DNA from: Ditylenchus dipsaci
Lineage: Eukaryota > Nematoda > Chromadorea > Rhabditida > Anguinidae
Length of the DNA: 64,000 nt
Assembly (NCBI GenBank): GCA_004194705.1
Contig: SADC01000846.1
Coordinates: 62,001 to 126,000, forward strand
Direction: 5' to 3'
The notes under the pieces were generated by a model. It was not told the origin of the DNA, made no database searches, and worked only from the letters and a program-made list of their open reading frames with translations. How positions within the stretch are numbered: position 1 is the first letter of the stretch; each line of letters begins with the position of its first letter. Both the position numbers and the translations under genes were made by a program. This document shows, piece by piece, positions 35,055 to 45,649 of the stretch.

Positions 35055-35589
35055 TTTATAAAAATTTTATTTATGCAACATAAAGAGCCGAAAAAACTCG
35101 ACAATAAAATTAACAAATTGAAATATTGTACAGAAAAAAACTGGATTGTAAGGGTCAAAAAGTATTTTTAATGTCAAACGACAACCAAAACATTTTTTAA
35201 ATTCTGATGTCGTTTATTCAAATTCCTAACAAAATTGTGCCACCAAAGGTGTCTTAGAATTCCACCAAAGTAGTTACTTTTAGTAAACACTACAAAAGCA
35301 TTAAAAATGTAGAGCAAGACAAGCATTATGCGCTATAAATAAATCTTGGCTAATTTTCCTTTTACCGAGTCTTCAAAAAAAAGTGCTTTGATCACTTTTT
35401 TGAACTTCCCTGGTCGTCATTCGGCCAGAAAAGAAGTTTTCAGGTGGCGGAAAGACATTTTCGGAAAAAGAATTTTGACCAAAAGCAAGCAAGAGCAAAG
35501 ATCGAAAATGTGTATAGAGACTTTTTTGGGCAAGCCTTCTCCTCGCGTAAAAATACGTTTTTTTGCCGCAAAATTCTTTGCCGTAGAAA

Positions 35590-36150
35590 TACTTTTAGGG
35601 TGCATGGCCCCCAAAATTTGAATCCTAGTGCATTAGGAAAATTAGGCGCCAAACGATTTTTTTTGAAAATGGTCATTTTTAGACTCTTTTGGAGTCTTTT
35701 TGTTTCGTACGCCTGATCTGCTTTTTTTCTTGTTGTCTTGGTAAATTTATGACGAAAATATTGATCACGTTAAGAGTTTTCAAATGAGCCATCACCTGCC
35801 CATAAAACAAGCAAACTATCAAAATCACAATCGATTTCTATCAAAAGTTCTTAAATTTTTTCATTATGTGATTCTCTAGATTGAGATCCTAAAAAGTTTT
35901 TTTGACCATTTATGCTCAAAAAAAGATCGGAGACGGATAGAGGAGTGAATTTGCTACATTTTCGTACCAAGGAAGTATGCAAAAATGCAAATTTAGGGTG
36001 TGCTATGCAAAAGTTAAATGAAAAACGCAAAAACCCCTATTTTTACTCGGAAAAATGGCAGTTGTTTGCTTGAACTGGGCTCTAGTTTCTAAAATAACAT
36101 CTCCACAAAAATCGGCTCATCTTTTCTAGTAGCTGAATGTCAGGGATTTC
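35590..36150. repeat. Dispersed ~0.5-kb repeat, copy 1
   Basis: This segment is similar over most of its length to 43500-44040. Shared blocks include AATCCTAGTGCATTAGG/AATCTTAGTGTATTAGG, GAGCCATCAC, TTGGTACCAAGGACGTATGC-like sequence, GCAAATTTAGGGTGT, CCCCTATTTTTACTCGG and TAGCTGAATGTC. No protein is evident. It may be a duplicated flank or an old transposon. Confidence 0.6.
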
Positions 36151-36370
36151 TTTTGGTGTATAGAAAAGTTCTGAAAATACAAAATTGGCGTGTCTCATAC
36201 AAAAATAAATTCAGTGTTTTTTAGAGCTAAAGATGGTCTCCACCAGAAGAACATGCCTCAAGCATTGCGAAGGGTTTCTCTCCGAAATTCATTCAGCCGT
36301 AGCTAGGAAAATGTCGTAAAAGGAAAGGCCGAAGAAGCACAAGCAATTGGGAGCCAAAATACAAGCTGCT

Positions 36371-36565
36371 AATAAAGCAAAGATGAGGAGTAGCGCGCGA
36401 ATATGTGAGTCAATTTTTCACTGGACGCTTTTTCGATGTTTGCTGATTTTATTAGTTCTAGTGAGCTGCGTTGAGGAATCTTCAGCCACTACGAAGGACG
36501 TGCGACAGTGCAAGTGCAATCACGTCAGTACTCGAGGACCTTTCAAATATACGACTCAAACAGGT
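36371..36565 (+). CDS. Possible first exon of a secreted protein
   Basis: From the ATG at about 36383 the frame reads MRSSARICESIFHWTLFRCL then a hydrophobic LILLVLVSCVEESSA, as in a signal peptide with an Ala cleavage site. It continues with TTKDVRQCKCNH and TRGPFKYTTQT before a donor-like CAG|GTCAG at about 36564. No continuation was found. The family is unknown and the call is tentative. Confidence 0.3.
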
Positions 36566-37184
36566 CAGTTTTTTTGTGGTAGATATTTCGGACTTAGGTG
36601 GTACCTCTTCTGGTGAAGGAAACTGAGATCGTTTCTGGCAAGCCTCCTTCCCCTCCGTCGTCCTTCAAGAAGTTTTGGCGGTGGTCTTCCTCTCCTGCTG
36701 CTGATGGCTCGTCAAAGAACTAGGATCCGTTGAAAGGCGGTTGTTGACCCGCCGGTTTTCAAGAATACTCATTTTATTTTTTTTCTCGTTGCTATTCACT
36801 GCCAGTTTTATGGAATTTTGTTTTCGTTGTATCGTTTTGGAAATAAAAATGGATTTATGAGTTATCTTAAATGGAATAATTAAGTGTGCATCTAATATTA
36901 GATTTTTTTGAGATAAATTCTATTGCTCGCTAGTATGTGTTCCCAAACTTCATATTAGATGGAAGAATCTTACCACAACCCTTTTTTATATCAAGTCAGC
37001 TGTTTCAAAACATAAAAAGAATATATGCCATGTTAGTAGTGCATGAAAAATTTTCATAACCGTGAGAAAAATGGAAATTCGAAAGAAAATGGAAATTTTT
37101 GTTTGAAAAATTTGAATTTCATAGAAAATTTTCTTGGCATTTTGTTTGTCTTGAACTGCATTAAGATTCAAATTTTAGGGGCCG

Positions 37185-37975
37185 TGGGTGGTATCTTATT
37201 TTGGCCGTAGAATTGTGAAAAATGCCGTAGAATATTTAATTTTGGCCGTAGATTTTTCGGCCGTAGATTTTTGAATTTTGGCCGTAGAATACTGAAAATT
37301 GGCCGTAGATTTCTGAATTTTGGCCGTAGATTCTTTCGTCCGTAGAGTACTGAATTTTGGCAATAGATTTTTAGATTTTGGCCGTAGTTTTGTGTTAGCA
37401 GTATAATCGTGTTATAAGATAATAGTAGTAACGTTTTATCTTAAACAACGGCAAGTGGAGAATTTAACCCTGTCTTGGTCTTCTCCTTTTTCTTTTTCGG
37501 CCAAGTGGATCCGCAGTAGCATTTCCCGGAAATTCGATTCTACCCTCTTTGCGCATGACCAAGAGATTGTGTTCATTATTATCTTATAGAGTCAAACTTC
37601 TCTATAAGCTACACTTTGGGACCGATCCTAGATGTAGCTTATAGAGAAGTGTAGCTTATATAGGGGTATATTGTACGGAACATACCCCATTCGGGACCGG
37701 ACTCAGGTGTAGCTTATATGGAGTTTAGATTATGAAGAAATGCGACTGTAACACGATTATACTGCTAAGACAAATCTACGGTGAAAATCTAAAAATCTTT
37801 TGCCAAAATTCAGTACTCTACGGCCAAAATTCAGTGCTCTACGGCCGAAAAGAATCTACGGCCAAAATTCAAAAATCTATGGCCAATTTTCAGTATTCTA
37901 CGGCCAAAAAAATCTACGGCCAAGATTAAATATTCTACGGTCATTTTTCACAATTCTACGGCCAATTTTAAATAT
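37185..37975. mobile_element. Foldback with ~200-bp arms, word GGCCGTAGAATACTGAAT
   Basis: The left arm, about 37185-37420, repeats GGCCGTAGA plus an AT-rich spacer about ten times. The right arm, 37745-37975, is its inverse with few differences, including GGCCGTAGAATTGTGAAAAA and GCAGTATAATCGTGTTA. The loop carries a pogo-like insertion (37589-37748). A possible 8-bp duplication (AATTTTAG left, ACTTTTAG right) has one mismatch. Non-coding. Confidence 0.75.
37589..37748. mobile_element. Pogo-like MITE, word GTAGCTTATA
   Basis: GAGTCAAACTTCTCTATAAG after TA and GCGACTG before TA form the ends. In between lie GTAGCTTATAGAGAAG words and two anchors, GGGACCGATCC (37618) and GGGACCGGA (37693). 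It sits in the loop of the foldback 37185-37975. Confidence 0.6.
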
Positions 37976-37984
37976 AACCCATAC

Positions 37985-38380
37985 TTTTAGTTGCCGTAAA
38001 AGTACTTTTTTTCTGCCTTTTTCTTATGGTGTGAAAAGTCGTATTACAGCGAGAAACATTTGCGGCAAAAAAAGTTTTTTACGGCAAAAAAAGTATTTCT
38101 GCATCAGAAAAAAGTGTTTCTGCGTCAAAAGAAGTATTTTTATGGCAAGAAAAAGGTTTGTCCGACTTTTTGCCCAGTTCCAGTGACCAAAACAGGGTAG
38201 AATATCTCTATGTATGGTGGTTTGCCTTGGGGACCAAGGCGAAAAGAGAAAATTTTGGTCAATTTTCTGAGCAGTATTTTTTTTGCCACAACATATACTT
38301 TTTTGCCGCAAATGTACTTTTTCCGCGAATCTGCTTCTGCCGCAAAAATACTTTTTTTCTGCCGCAAATATACTTCTTTA
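37985..38380. repeat. Foldback of TGCCGCAAAAATACTTTTT words
   Basis: GCGGCAAAAAAAGT words on the left (38060-38150) oppose TTTTTTGCCGCAAATGTACT words on the right (38270-38375). A diverged copy of the same words is at 35530-35600. The ends were not bounded. Confidence 0.5.
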
Positions 38381-38885
38381 ATTGCAATTTTTAGTCAAGC
38401 TTTTTGTATACTTCAATATTTTGACTACCGTAAATGTTCTAATAGAGCCCGGGGGCTCTATTTTTCGATCCCCTTAAAGTCGGAAAAATTTGGGGTCGAT
38501 CTCGAGATTTTTGAGTGAAAATCAAAAATCTAAAAAGCAGATTCAGTAGAGCTCGTGGGAGTTAAGAAAATGCAAAAAACGGCTTTGAAAAATGTTGTCT
38601 CTGCTTTGACATACAGACCCTCAAAGACGAGAGGGGGCTCTATTAGAACATTTACGGTACTAGCTAAAGCTCACGTTTGATTCACAATAAATTGATCTTA
38701 AAATAACATGCTGTCATCCTTAAAAATTACATACAATATCTTCTGATTGTGAAATAAAAACAATACCAAACAAATAAATTATTGCTAGACCTATGTAGAC
38801 AACTAATTCTAGTATTTATTAATTTTGGGCAAAAGGCAATAATATGGCTGTCTGGTAACACTTTCAACTGAACCGTTTATAGAGC

Positions 38886-39433
38886 TGTTATTGCAGAGGA
38901 ATTGTCATTGAGGGGCTGGAACAGTAGGTCTGCAAGTCTGACATTGGGTGAGAAGTCGGGCATCAGGTCTCTGCAAACACCTCGAATCGCCACTTGGTGT
39001 CTAAAACTCAGGCAATCATTTTCTTTTCGCATCCCGCAAAACCATTACCTGGGACATTTGGACTCACACCTCTTGACTATCCTACCTTTGAACACTCGTC
39101 TGACTTGCACCTGGTATTTAGGGCATTTGTCTGAAATTTAATTGGTTTTACCCAAACTATATCCAAAATCCCCACTTCTAGAACTCCTGGAGCTGAACTC
39201 ATGAGCCGTCCTCCTGGAGTAGTGAGAAGATCCGTGGATTCGATTGACCAACTTTCTGCTAGATGGCGAAACTATGCTTCTGATGACCTGTTTGCTGCAG
39301 CACTGCATGGCTCCTGTCCTGGTGTTGCGAACACACTCGAAGTTGACAGGACACTTGTGAGTGGAAGTCCCCTCGCTGGAACACTGCACTGGGATGCCAG
39401 TGGAAGGGAAGAGGAGGGCCAAGCCTTGGGGAC
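38886..39433 (-). CDS. Lustrin-type cysteine-rich exons, secreted protein
   Basis: A reverse-strand exon starting at 39433 after an AATCCAG acceptor reads PQGLALLFPSTGIPVQCSSE then THKCPVNFECVRNTRTGA and MQCCS. This is the Cys spacing of the lustrin cysteine-rich repeat (C...CP..F.C......CC), found in tandem in secreted nematode and mollusc proteins, often with Kunitz domains. A second block at 39134-38890 contains CPKYQVQVRRVFKGRIVKRC and LMPDFSPNVRLADLLF. Its Cys pattern suggests a further extracellular module, but a frameshift or unrecognised intron interrupts it. The full gene structure could not be assembled. Confidence 0.5.
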
Positions 39434-39959
39434 CTGGATTATAGCAATTAGTATTAGTAAAGTATGGTCTTATTGTTTTTTAAACTTACATCCATGTGCA
39501 CCGGGAGAGCTGCAAATTGGAAAGTTATTTGAAAACATTTAGTCATTTAGAAAGTCAAGATAGAAGAATGAACTAGACTTATCTAAACCTCCCAAAACCT
39601 TTAACAACCCTTTAAAGGGGCATGCCCGTGCGTTACACGGAGAAATGGCGGGGACCACCATATCTTTTCTTTCTCGACAAGTTTTTAAATTCATTATCGT
39701 CTAGATTTTTTAACTTTTCTTCCTAAGTTGCATAAGGTCATTTAAGGGGCATCCCAGCGCGTTTGAAAAAGTTAAGGCGGGGACCAGCAATTTTTTTTGA
39801 AACGTCATATTTTTCATTCGTTTTGCATGAAATATGATATATACGACATTAAACTTATGCTTAGGCTTATTTGACCTTATATTACTTTTGAAAATTAGGC
39901 AGAAAACTTGAAAAATCTAGATCAGAACGCTTGTGCAAATATATCGAGGAAGAAGAACT

Positions 39960-40075
39960 GCTGGGGCCTATCCCACTGGATATCCACCTGAACCATGGGT
40001 ACCTACCCTAGTTTGAGTCATCAAAATCAGAGTTTTGGGTATTGTCAAGCCATGTTCAGCGTGAAATTTCGGGTA
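39960..40075. repeat. Isolated satellite-like unit
   Basis: CTGGATATCCACCTGAACC, GGGTACCTACCCTAG and TTTTGGGTATTGTCAAGCC match the style of the monomers in 53.87-54.72 kb and 13.7-13.95 kb. A single diverged unit. Confidence 0.45.
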
Positions 40076-40178
40076 AGAAATCATGGCTTACAATCCAATG
40101 TAAAAAACTAATATTTTCGGGATTTGGAGGCAGATGCCCCCTCAGAATAACTAACTACACCATTATAGGTGTTGTGGC

Positions 40179-40577
40179 CATAGTGGGGCGCCCGTCCGAC
40201 GGGGGCGGGCCGTCCCGTCCCCGTCCCGTCCGGAAGGGTTAGCAGTTGGCCTAACTAATATGGACGGTCTTCTTTCTAGAACATGAACTACCATGTTTTA
40301 GTGCAAAAACAAGGCGACCGTCAATGCCCGTCCACCTTTTTCAATCGACCGGCCGCCACCGTGCTAAAAATTGTCATTTTCCAGAAAAACATCTTTTTAG
40401 GACGGTGGCGGCCGGTCGATTGAAAAAAGTGGACGGGCATGGACGGTCGCTGTGTTTTTTGCACTAAAACATGGTAGTTCATGTTCTAGAAAGTAGACCG
40501 TCCAGATTTGTTGGGCCAATTGCTAGACCGTCCGGACGGGACGGGGACGGGCCCGGCCGGACGGCTGGACCACTATG
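40179..40577. mobile_element. hAT-type GC-rich foldback, word GGACGGGACGGG
   Basis: The ends are CATAGTGG and CCACTATG, with a perfect 8-bp duplication GTTGTGGC (40171-40178 and 40578-40585). The arms hold CCCGTCCCGTCC words, GACCGTC motifs and a long mirrored stretch (AGAACATGAACTACCATGTT, CGACCGGCCGCCACCGT). 399 bp, non-coding. Confidence 0.85.
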
Positions 40578-40699
40578 GTTGTGGCTAGTGAAATTACTAT
40601 TTTGGTATTAACAAACTGTGTTCAGCGCATGATTTTAGGTAAGATAGGGTGGTTTTCTGTCTTACTTGAAAAAATTTCCAGTTTTCCGAAAATTCCTAG

Positions 40700-40900
40700 A
40701 CCGTAGTGCTAGTCATCGATTTTCCACTTTCCACTTTCCGATTTTCAAATAGTGAGACAGAAAAGGAAATTTTCCTTGGAAATTTTCCATTTTCCACTTT
40801 ACATTTCCAATTTTCCACTTTCCAAAATGTTAGTGAGACAGAAAAAGACTTCCCCTTTTCCACTTTCCAACCTTCAATTAATGGGATAGGTCCTTGCCTT
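40700..40900. repeat. TTTTCCACTTTCC word repeat
   Basis: Degenerate tandem TTTTCCACTTTCCA words, interrupted twice by ATAGTGAGACAGAAAA or TTAGTGAGACAGAAAA. This produces open frames on both strands without protein character. Confidence 0.5.
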
Positions 40901-41033
40901 TTCTCCATGTAACGCTCTGGTATCCCCTTTTTATATCATGTTTGACGCAAAATGAGTGAAAAAAAGAATGCTTCAATTTGCTCGTCCCTGCTTAACTTTT
41001 TGAAATGCATGGCATGCTTCTTTGAGGGCCTGC

Positions 41034-41249
41034 TTACAATGGGATGTCGATGTGGATGTCGAAGTAAAAGTGGTGTCTAGATCTCGCGCCTTTCATGGGA
41101 GAATGTCAAATCTGATATAGATGACCAACATCTCTTTTTGATTTTAGGTCTAGGCATCTATATGAGATTTGGCATTTTCCCGTGAAAAACGTGAGATGTA
41201 GACACTACTTTTACTTCGACATCCACATCGACATCCCATTGTAAGCGGG
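41034..41249. mobile_element. GCTTACAATGG-type MITE
   Basis: GCTTACAATGGGATGTCGAT and its inverse bound about 216 bp. The arms continue GTGGATGTCGAAGTAAAAGT. The central part includes GAATGTCAAATCTGATATAG mirrored as ATATGAGATTTGGCATTTTC. Same end family as 6865-7406 but without the long word arrays. Confidence 0.7.
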
Positions 41250-41344
41250 CACTAATAAAGCTGTGTGAGATGTTTCTATTCAAAAGATTAATACAAACTG
41301 GCGCGAAATCATAATTGTCTTTTCGAGTAACAGGCCGTGTACGA

Positions 41345-41650
41345 TCAGGGTTGACCAATTGACCGGTCAAATAAAACTCGGTCAATTGACCAGTCAATTG
41401 ACAGCAATTGACCGAAAAGCGGTCAATTGTAAATTTTTTCATCTCAGTACTTTTCTACTTTTTTTTATCGATAAAGTTGAACTTTTCTATAACGTAACGT
41501 TTCATTAACGTAACCCCTTATTAACGTAAGTCCATACGTGCTTTGGTTGATTCAAAAAGAAACTCTTGTTAGTTGACCCTTCTATTAGTTCCTTTGAGAG
41601 ACTGGTTGACTGTTGAGAGAGTTGAGTGTATAAGAATAGTTGACTGTATT
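41345..41650. repeat. GACCGGTCAATTGACC words and ATTAACGTAA words
   Basis: GGTCAATTGACC words fill 41350-41430, as at 49.43 and 49.95 kb. From about 41470, TTGAACTTTTCTATAACGTA followed by ATTAACGTAAC words resembles the pogo-like ends. GAATAGTTGACTGTA near 41640 may be the opposite end. Confidence 0.45.
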
Positions 41651-41697
41651 AGGTTGCTCTTGTTGATAAATTTGAAATAATGTACATTTTCTCGAAC

Positions 41698-42182
41698 GGC
41701 TCTAGGTGAATTTCTCCACGGTGAATTCATCCACGGTGAATTCATCACAGGCGAATTCATACACAAAAATATAATTTTTCTTCAATTTGATTGTTCACAT
41801 TTTTCCTAACGTATATGCATTTCATTCCGTGAATTTTATTGCTAACTGTTTTTCGTTGTCATCTTTTTTACGTGTGACTTTGTGAATTTACTGTTCTTGG
41901 TTTACTGCCAATCATCTTCACCGGCGGAATCACTTCGAGGCCGTATTGAATGTTTCGAGCAAGTAAAGAAATGAAAATTCGTTTGTTATCAATTTGTTTA
42001 ATTTGTTGTTCAATTTTGTTTGTTTCTCGTTGCTAATAAAACTTTGAAATTTGTTAAATGTATTGTTTAAACACAGTAAATTACGCAAAAGCTAATTGAA
42101 TAGGTGTAAACAATATAATTTTATTTTTGTGGATGAATTCGACTGTGGATGAATTCAACTGTGGATGAATTCACCGTCGCCC
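41698..42182. mobile_element. hAT-type foldback, word GGTGAATTCATCCAC
   Basis: The left end GGCTCTAGGTGAATTTCTCC is followed by CACGGTGAATTCATC words. The right end (42128-42182) carries GTGGATGAATTC words in reverse. Flanks TCTCGAAC (41690-41697) and TCTCAAAC (42183-42190) fit an 8-bp duplication with one change. 485 bp, non-coding interior. Confidence 0.65.
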
Positions 42183-42269
42183 TCTCAAACAGCGTATATT
42201 TTGCGATTTTTCGTCAAAAATGAAATTTTAGGCTCTAGGTAAATTGACCCGCAGTAAATTGGGCTTGAG

Positions 42270-43109
42270 TTCAGAATCCCCTCCCACGAGGACTGATCAG
42301 GTGGAGGAGATAACTTCATATTCGTGTTTCTCGACCCCGATTTCATGAGAAAGCCGGCTGTTTTTTTGGTTCTGAGAAAAAAAATTTTTTTCGAACCACA
42401 GGGGGGTATCATGGTTTTTAGTCGAAATTTGAAACATTTAAATTGCGCCTTTTGAATTTAAAAGGGAATAAGGGCTGTATTGGGAGGGGAAGGGAATAAA
42501 AGGGGGCCACTAATCACACAGGGCCACTAACAAGAAGATGTTGAACATAGTTTTGAATACTGGGGCCTACCGCATAAATAAACTCTGGTATGCATGCTTT
42601 TTCATGCATCCAGAGTCACTTTCGAGTGATTTGTGTCTAAGGTATGTGGGTGTGCGCATCTCAACTCCAAGCCCCCTGCGCCCCGAAGGGGGCGCAGGGG
42701 GCTTGAGAGTTAGAGATGCGCGCACTCACTTACCTTAGACATGATTCCGAGAAGTACTCTTGACCATAAAATGCATATAGAGTCTTTTTTTTGCCACGGC
42801 CCAGTTGAAAAACATGGTGAGGCAGTCGAAGAATATAGATATTCAAATTTATAATGTTCTGCCATAAAAGTGGCCCCCTTTTATTCCCTTCCCCTCCCAA
42901 TACAGCCCTTATTCCCTTTTAAATTCAAAAGGCGCCAATTTAAATTTTTCAAATTTTGACTAAAAAACCATGATACCTCCCTGTAGTCCGAAAATTTTTT
43001 TTTCTCAGAACCAAAAAAACAGCCGGCTTTCTCATGAAATCGGGGTCGAGAAACACGAATATGAAGTTATCTCCTCCACCTGATCAGTCCCGTGGGGGGG
43101 GATTCTGAA
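42270..43109. mobile_element. Foldback with ~240-bp arms
   Basis: The left arm (42270-42512) contains TTCAGAATCCCC, GATAACTTCATATTCGTGTT, GAAAGCCGGCTG and GGGAAGGGAATAAAAGGGGG. It is mirrored closely at 42866-43109. The loop contains a second palindromic element (about 42540-42770). Non-coding. Confidence 0.75.
42541..42770. mobile_element. Palindromic MITE, core CCCGAAGGGGGCGCAGGG
   Basis: GTCTAAGGTATGTGGGTGTG and GCGCATCT are mirrored around the GC-rich hairpin CCCCCTGCGCCCCGAAGGGG. Outer sequence (AACATAGTTTTGAATACTG, GGTATGCATGCTTTTT) is repeated in inverse at a second copy, 51925-52195. It sits in the loop of 42270-43109. Confidence 0.65.
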
Positions 43110-43259
43110 CTGCAACCGTAAATTGACCCGCTGGTAATTGAGCCGCCGGTAAATTGACCCGCGTTAAATTGAACCTCCAAATTTGTCTTGACAGGATTTT
43201 TTGGTCCACACTTTTCAAATCCGTGCATATTGAAAATTTTTGCGTGAATTTAAATTTTT

Positions 43260-43495
43260 TAGTCTGAACCAACCAACCAAGTGGTCGTCCACTTGGAGCA
43301 AAATTTTTTTTTATTTTTTCGGGTTCCAAAACCTTTTCCTAGACTTATTCGGGCATGCTGAAGATGGTTTGACAGTGGTAAAATGCTGTTTTCTCAAGTC
43401 ATTTTCGAGTATTGGCAATAATTGATTTTGGTAAAATCAATTATTCCCCAAAACTCACAAAATACTCTAGAAAACGTCATTTTACCACTGTCACA
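43260..43495. repeat. CATGCTGAAGATGG MITE copy
   Basis: AAGTGGTCGTCCACTTGG, GGTTCCAAAACC, GGGCATGCTGAAGATGGTTT and GACAGTGGTAAAATG, with partial mirror TTTTACCACTGTCA at the right. Same family as at 10.7, 11.3, 13.4 and 45.3 kb. Confidence 0.6.
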
Positions 43496-44045
43496 CCCTT
43501 TCAAAATTTGAATCTTAGTGTATTAGGGAAATTGGCGCCAAACAAAAAATTATCGAAAATGGTCGATTTGAGACACCTTTTTTGTTTCATGCTGCTGACC
43601 AGGTTTTTTCACTTTCGGCTTCTGCATGCTTTTTGCCAAAATATTCCTCACATGAAGGGCTTTCGAATGAGCCATCACTTGCCATAAAGCAGTTAAAATT
43701 TCAAAACCAGAACTAATTCTGTGCAGATTTTCGAAGAAATTTCTTCGCATTATTGATTTGATTGAAATCTTGCCAAGTTTTTTTTTCTAAATTTTGTCAA
43801 ACAAAACCGGAGACTCGATAGAGGAGTAAATTTGCTGCGTGTTGGTACCAAGGACGTATGCAAAAAAATGCAAATTTAGGGTGTCTAATGCAAAAGTTAG
43901 ATGATAAACGCAAAACCCCTATTTTTACTCGGAAAAATGCCAGTTGTTTGCTTAAAATGGTCTCTAGTTTTATAAACTCTGACTTTACAAAAATCGTCTG
44001 ATTATTCTTGTAGCTGAATGTCTGAGCTATCTTTTGTTGTATGAG
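43496..44045. repeat. Dispersed ~0.5-kb repeat, copy 2
   Basis: Matches 35590-36150 (blocks listed there). This copy ends shortly before the histone H3 pseudogene. Confidence 0.6.
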
Positions 44046-44249
44046 AGGTCCTAAAAACGACGACTTTTTCCGATTTTTTGACGGAATCAAATTTGGTGTA
44101 ATTTTCAGGTATGATGAGGACTTGCAATCCAAGCTATCAAAGAAGCAGAGAGCAGGACGGAAATCAAGAATCAATGAGAAGCAGGTTTAGCAGGTGTAAC
44201 AGGTTGCGTTTGGTACCTCTTCAGTGATCACACTTATTTTTTACTTTAG

Positions 44250-44695
44250 CAAACTGCGCATAAGACTGTGGCCGGAAAAGCTCCGAAAAAGTCTGTAGGT
44301 GTCAAGACATGCTCGTGCCGGAGTCGATGGTGGAATCAAGAAGGCGCGTCGCTATCGTCCTGGCACTGTTGCTCTTCGTGAGATGCTCCGCTATCAATAG
44401 TCGACTAATTTGCTGCTCCGTAAGCTTCCTTTCAGCGCCTTGTCCGTGAAATTGCGCAAAAGTTCAAGACAGTTCTTCGCTATCAGTGCGTTCCTCTTCC
44501 GATCATCGTATATGTTCTCCAATAACCTATTTGTTTAGGGCGTTTGCTGTTGTTGCTCTTCAGGAAGCCATGGAAATGTAGTTGACATGCTTCTTCGAAA
44601 ACAGCAATTTGTGCGCCGTCCATGCCAAGCGGGTCACCGTCATGTGCAAGGACCTTCAGCTGGCTCGTCGTCTTCGTGGTCAATTTCATGCTTGA
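44250..44695 (+). pseudogene. Histone H3-like pseudogene with an intron
   Basis: After a TTTACTTTAG acceptor the frame reads QTAHKTVAGKAPKKSVGVK. A shift then gives KKARRYRPGTVALREMLRYQ, an in-frame TAG where family H3 has Lys, and TNLLLRKLPF. Another shift gives QRLVREIAQKFKTVLRYQ. A 60-base intron (GTGCGT...TTTGTTTAG) precedes AFAVVALQEAMEM, a second TAG, and [20 protein letters not shown] then [13 protein letters not shown]. Two substitution stops plus two frameshifts make it non-functional as written. The intron shows it is not a processed copy. AATAAA lies at 44805. Confidence 0.8.
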
Positions 44696-45284
44696 GGCTT
44701 TGGAAGAAATTGCAACACAATCGTTACACAGTCATACTCGTTACAGCTACTCCAAAGGTTCTTCTAAGAACACTTTGTTTTTGTCTTTCTCATAAGTTGT
44801 TCTGAATAAACGTATTTATTATGAAGTTTCTGTATTCGGATTCTTACTTTTTCTGTGTTATCAGGTGATGTAGTCAAGTGGATTGTCAGAATTATGTCAT
44901 AGTGAATGAGATTTAGATCCTTCTCTTTTTTCGGTTAAAATACCTATAATTTAGTGTTTTTTGCAATTTTTTAACCAATTGTGAAATGGCAAAATCTTTG
45001 ATTTGTGATGTTTGAGGTGTTGAAGTTTTAAATGAAGCTGATTACGTTCGTAACTAGAGATGGGCGTTTGCATTTGCCTAATACCAATACTGATAGGCGT
45101 ACGATGAAATTTCTAAAAAAAAGATCTTTTGGAGTAAAAGACCCTGTGCTTTTGCAAAAAAACAGTACATTTCGGTGAAAAAAGACAAAAAATTTAAAAA
45201 GGCGCGTAAAAACGGCAACTTAATTCTTGGCGTTTTGTTTAAGTTGAACTACAAGGAAATTCAAATTTTGAAAGGGTGTGCTGT

Positions 45285-45625
45285 CAAACCATCTTCAGCA
45301 TGCCCGAATTATTCCAGAAAACAGGTTTTGGAACCCAAAAAGGTGAAAAAGTTTTTTGATTTTACCACCAGGATTTGAGCCTGCAACCTCAAAAAATCGA
45401 TCCAGCAGACTCTAGATCACCCCTGAGAATCCATGAACTGAAACCAAGTGGTCGACCACTTGGATCAAAGTTTTCGGGTTACAAAACAATTTTTCTGCAC
45501 TAATTCGAGCATGCTGAAGATGGTTTGACAGTGGTAAAATCACGTTTTATCAAGAAATTTTTGATTTATCGCTAACGATTGATTTTGATAAATCAAGAAT
45601 TAGCAATAACTCAAAAATTTCTCGA
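45285..45625. repeat. CATGCTGAAGATGG MITE with tRNA-like insert
   Basis: CTGTCAAACCATCTTCAGCA at the left is mirrored by GCATGCTGAAGATGGTTTGA near 45515. Between them, 45360-45415 on the reverse strand has a B-box-like GGCTCAAATCC preceded by TCTAGAGTCTGCTGGATCGA, a tRNA-like fragment. Confidence 0.5.
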
Positions 45626-45649
45626 TAAACTACGACCTACTGGATTCAC

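Larger units (their letters stand above)
42231..43190. repeat. GGTAAATTGACCCGC array split by a foldback
   Basis: The words GGTAAATTGACCCGCAG (42238-42262) and CGTAAATTGACCCGCTGG, CCGGTAAATTGACCCGC (43116-43180) are in the same orientation on either side of the inverted-repeat element 42270-43109. They are therefore best read as one array cut by an insertion. The left border GGCTCTAGGT equals that of the element 41698-42182. The right border CCTCCAAATTTGTCTTGACA matches, in inverse, the border of the large array at 48.8 kb. Confidence 0.65.

Noticed and set aside
35346..35716. Open frames on both strands around 35.4-35.7 kb
   Set aside because: They overlap GCCGCAAAAATACTT-type words and the dispersed 0.5-kb repeat. 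No domain or splice support.
42185..42412. Reverse frame with PPCGSKKIFFLRTKKT
   Set aside because: Lies in the arm of the foldback 42270-43109, and the same peptide would be encoded by the mirror arm.
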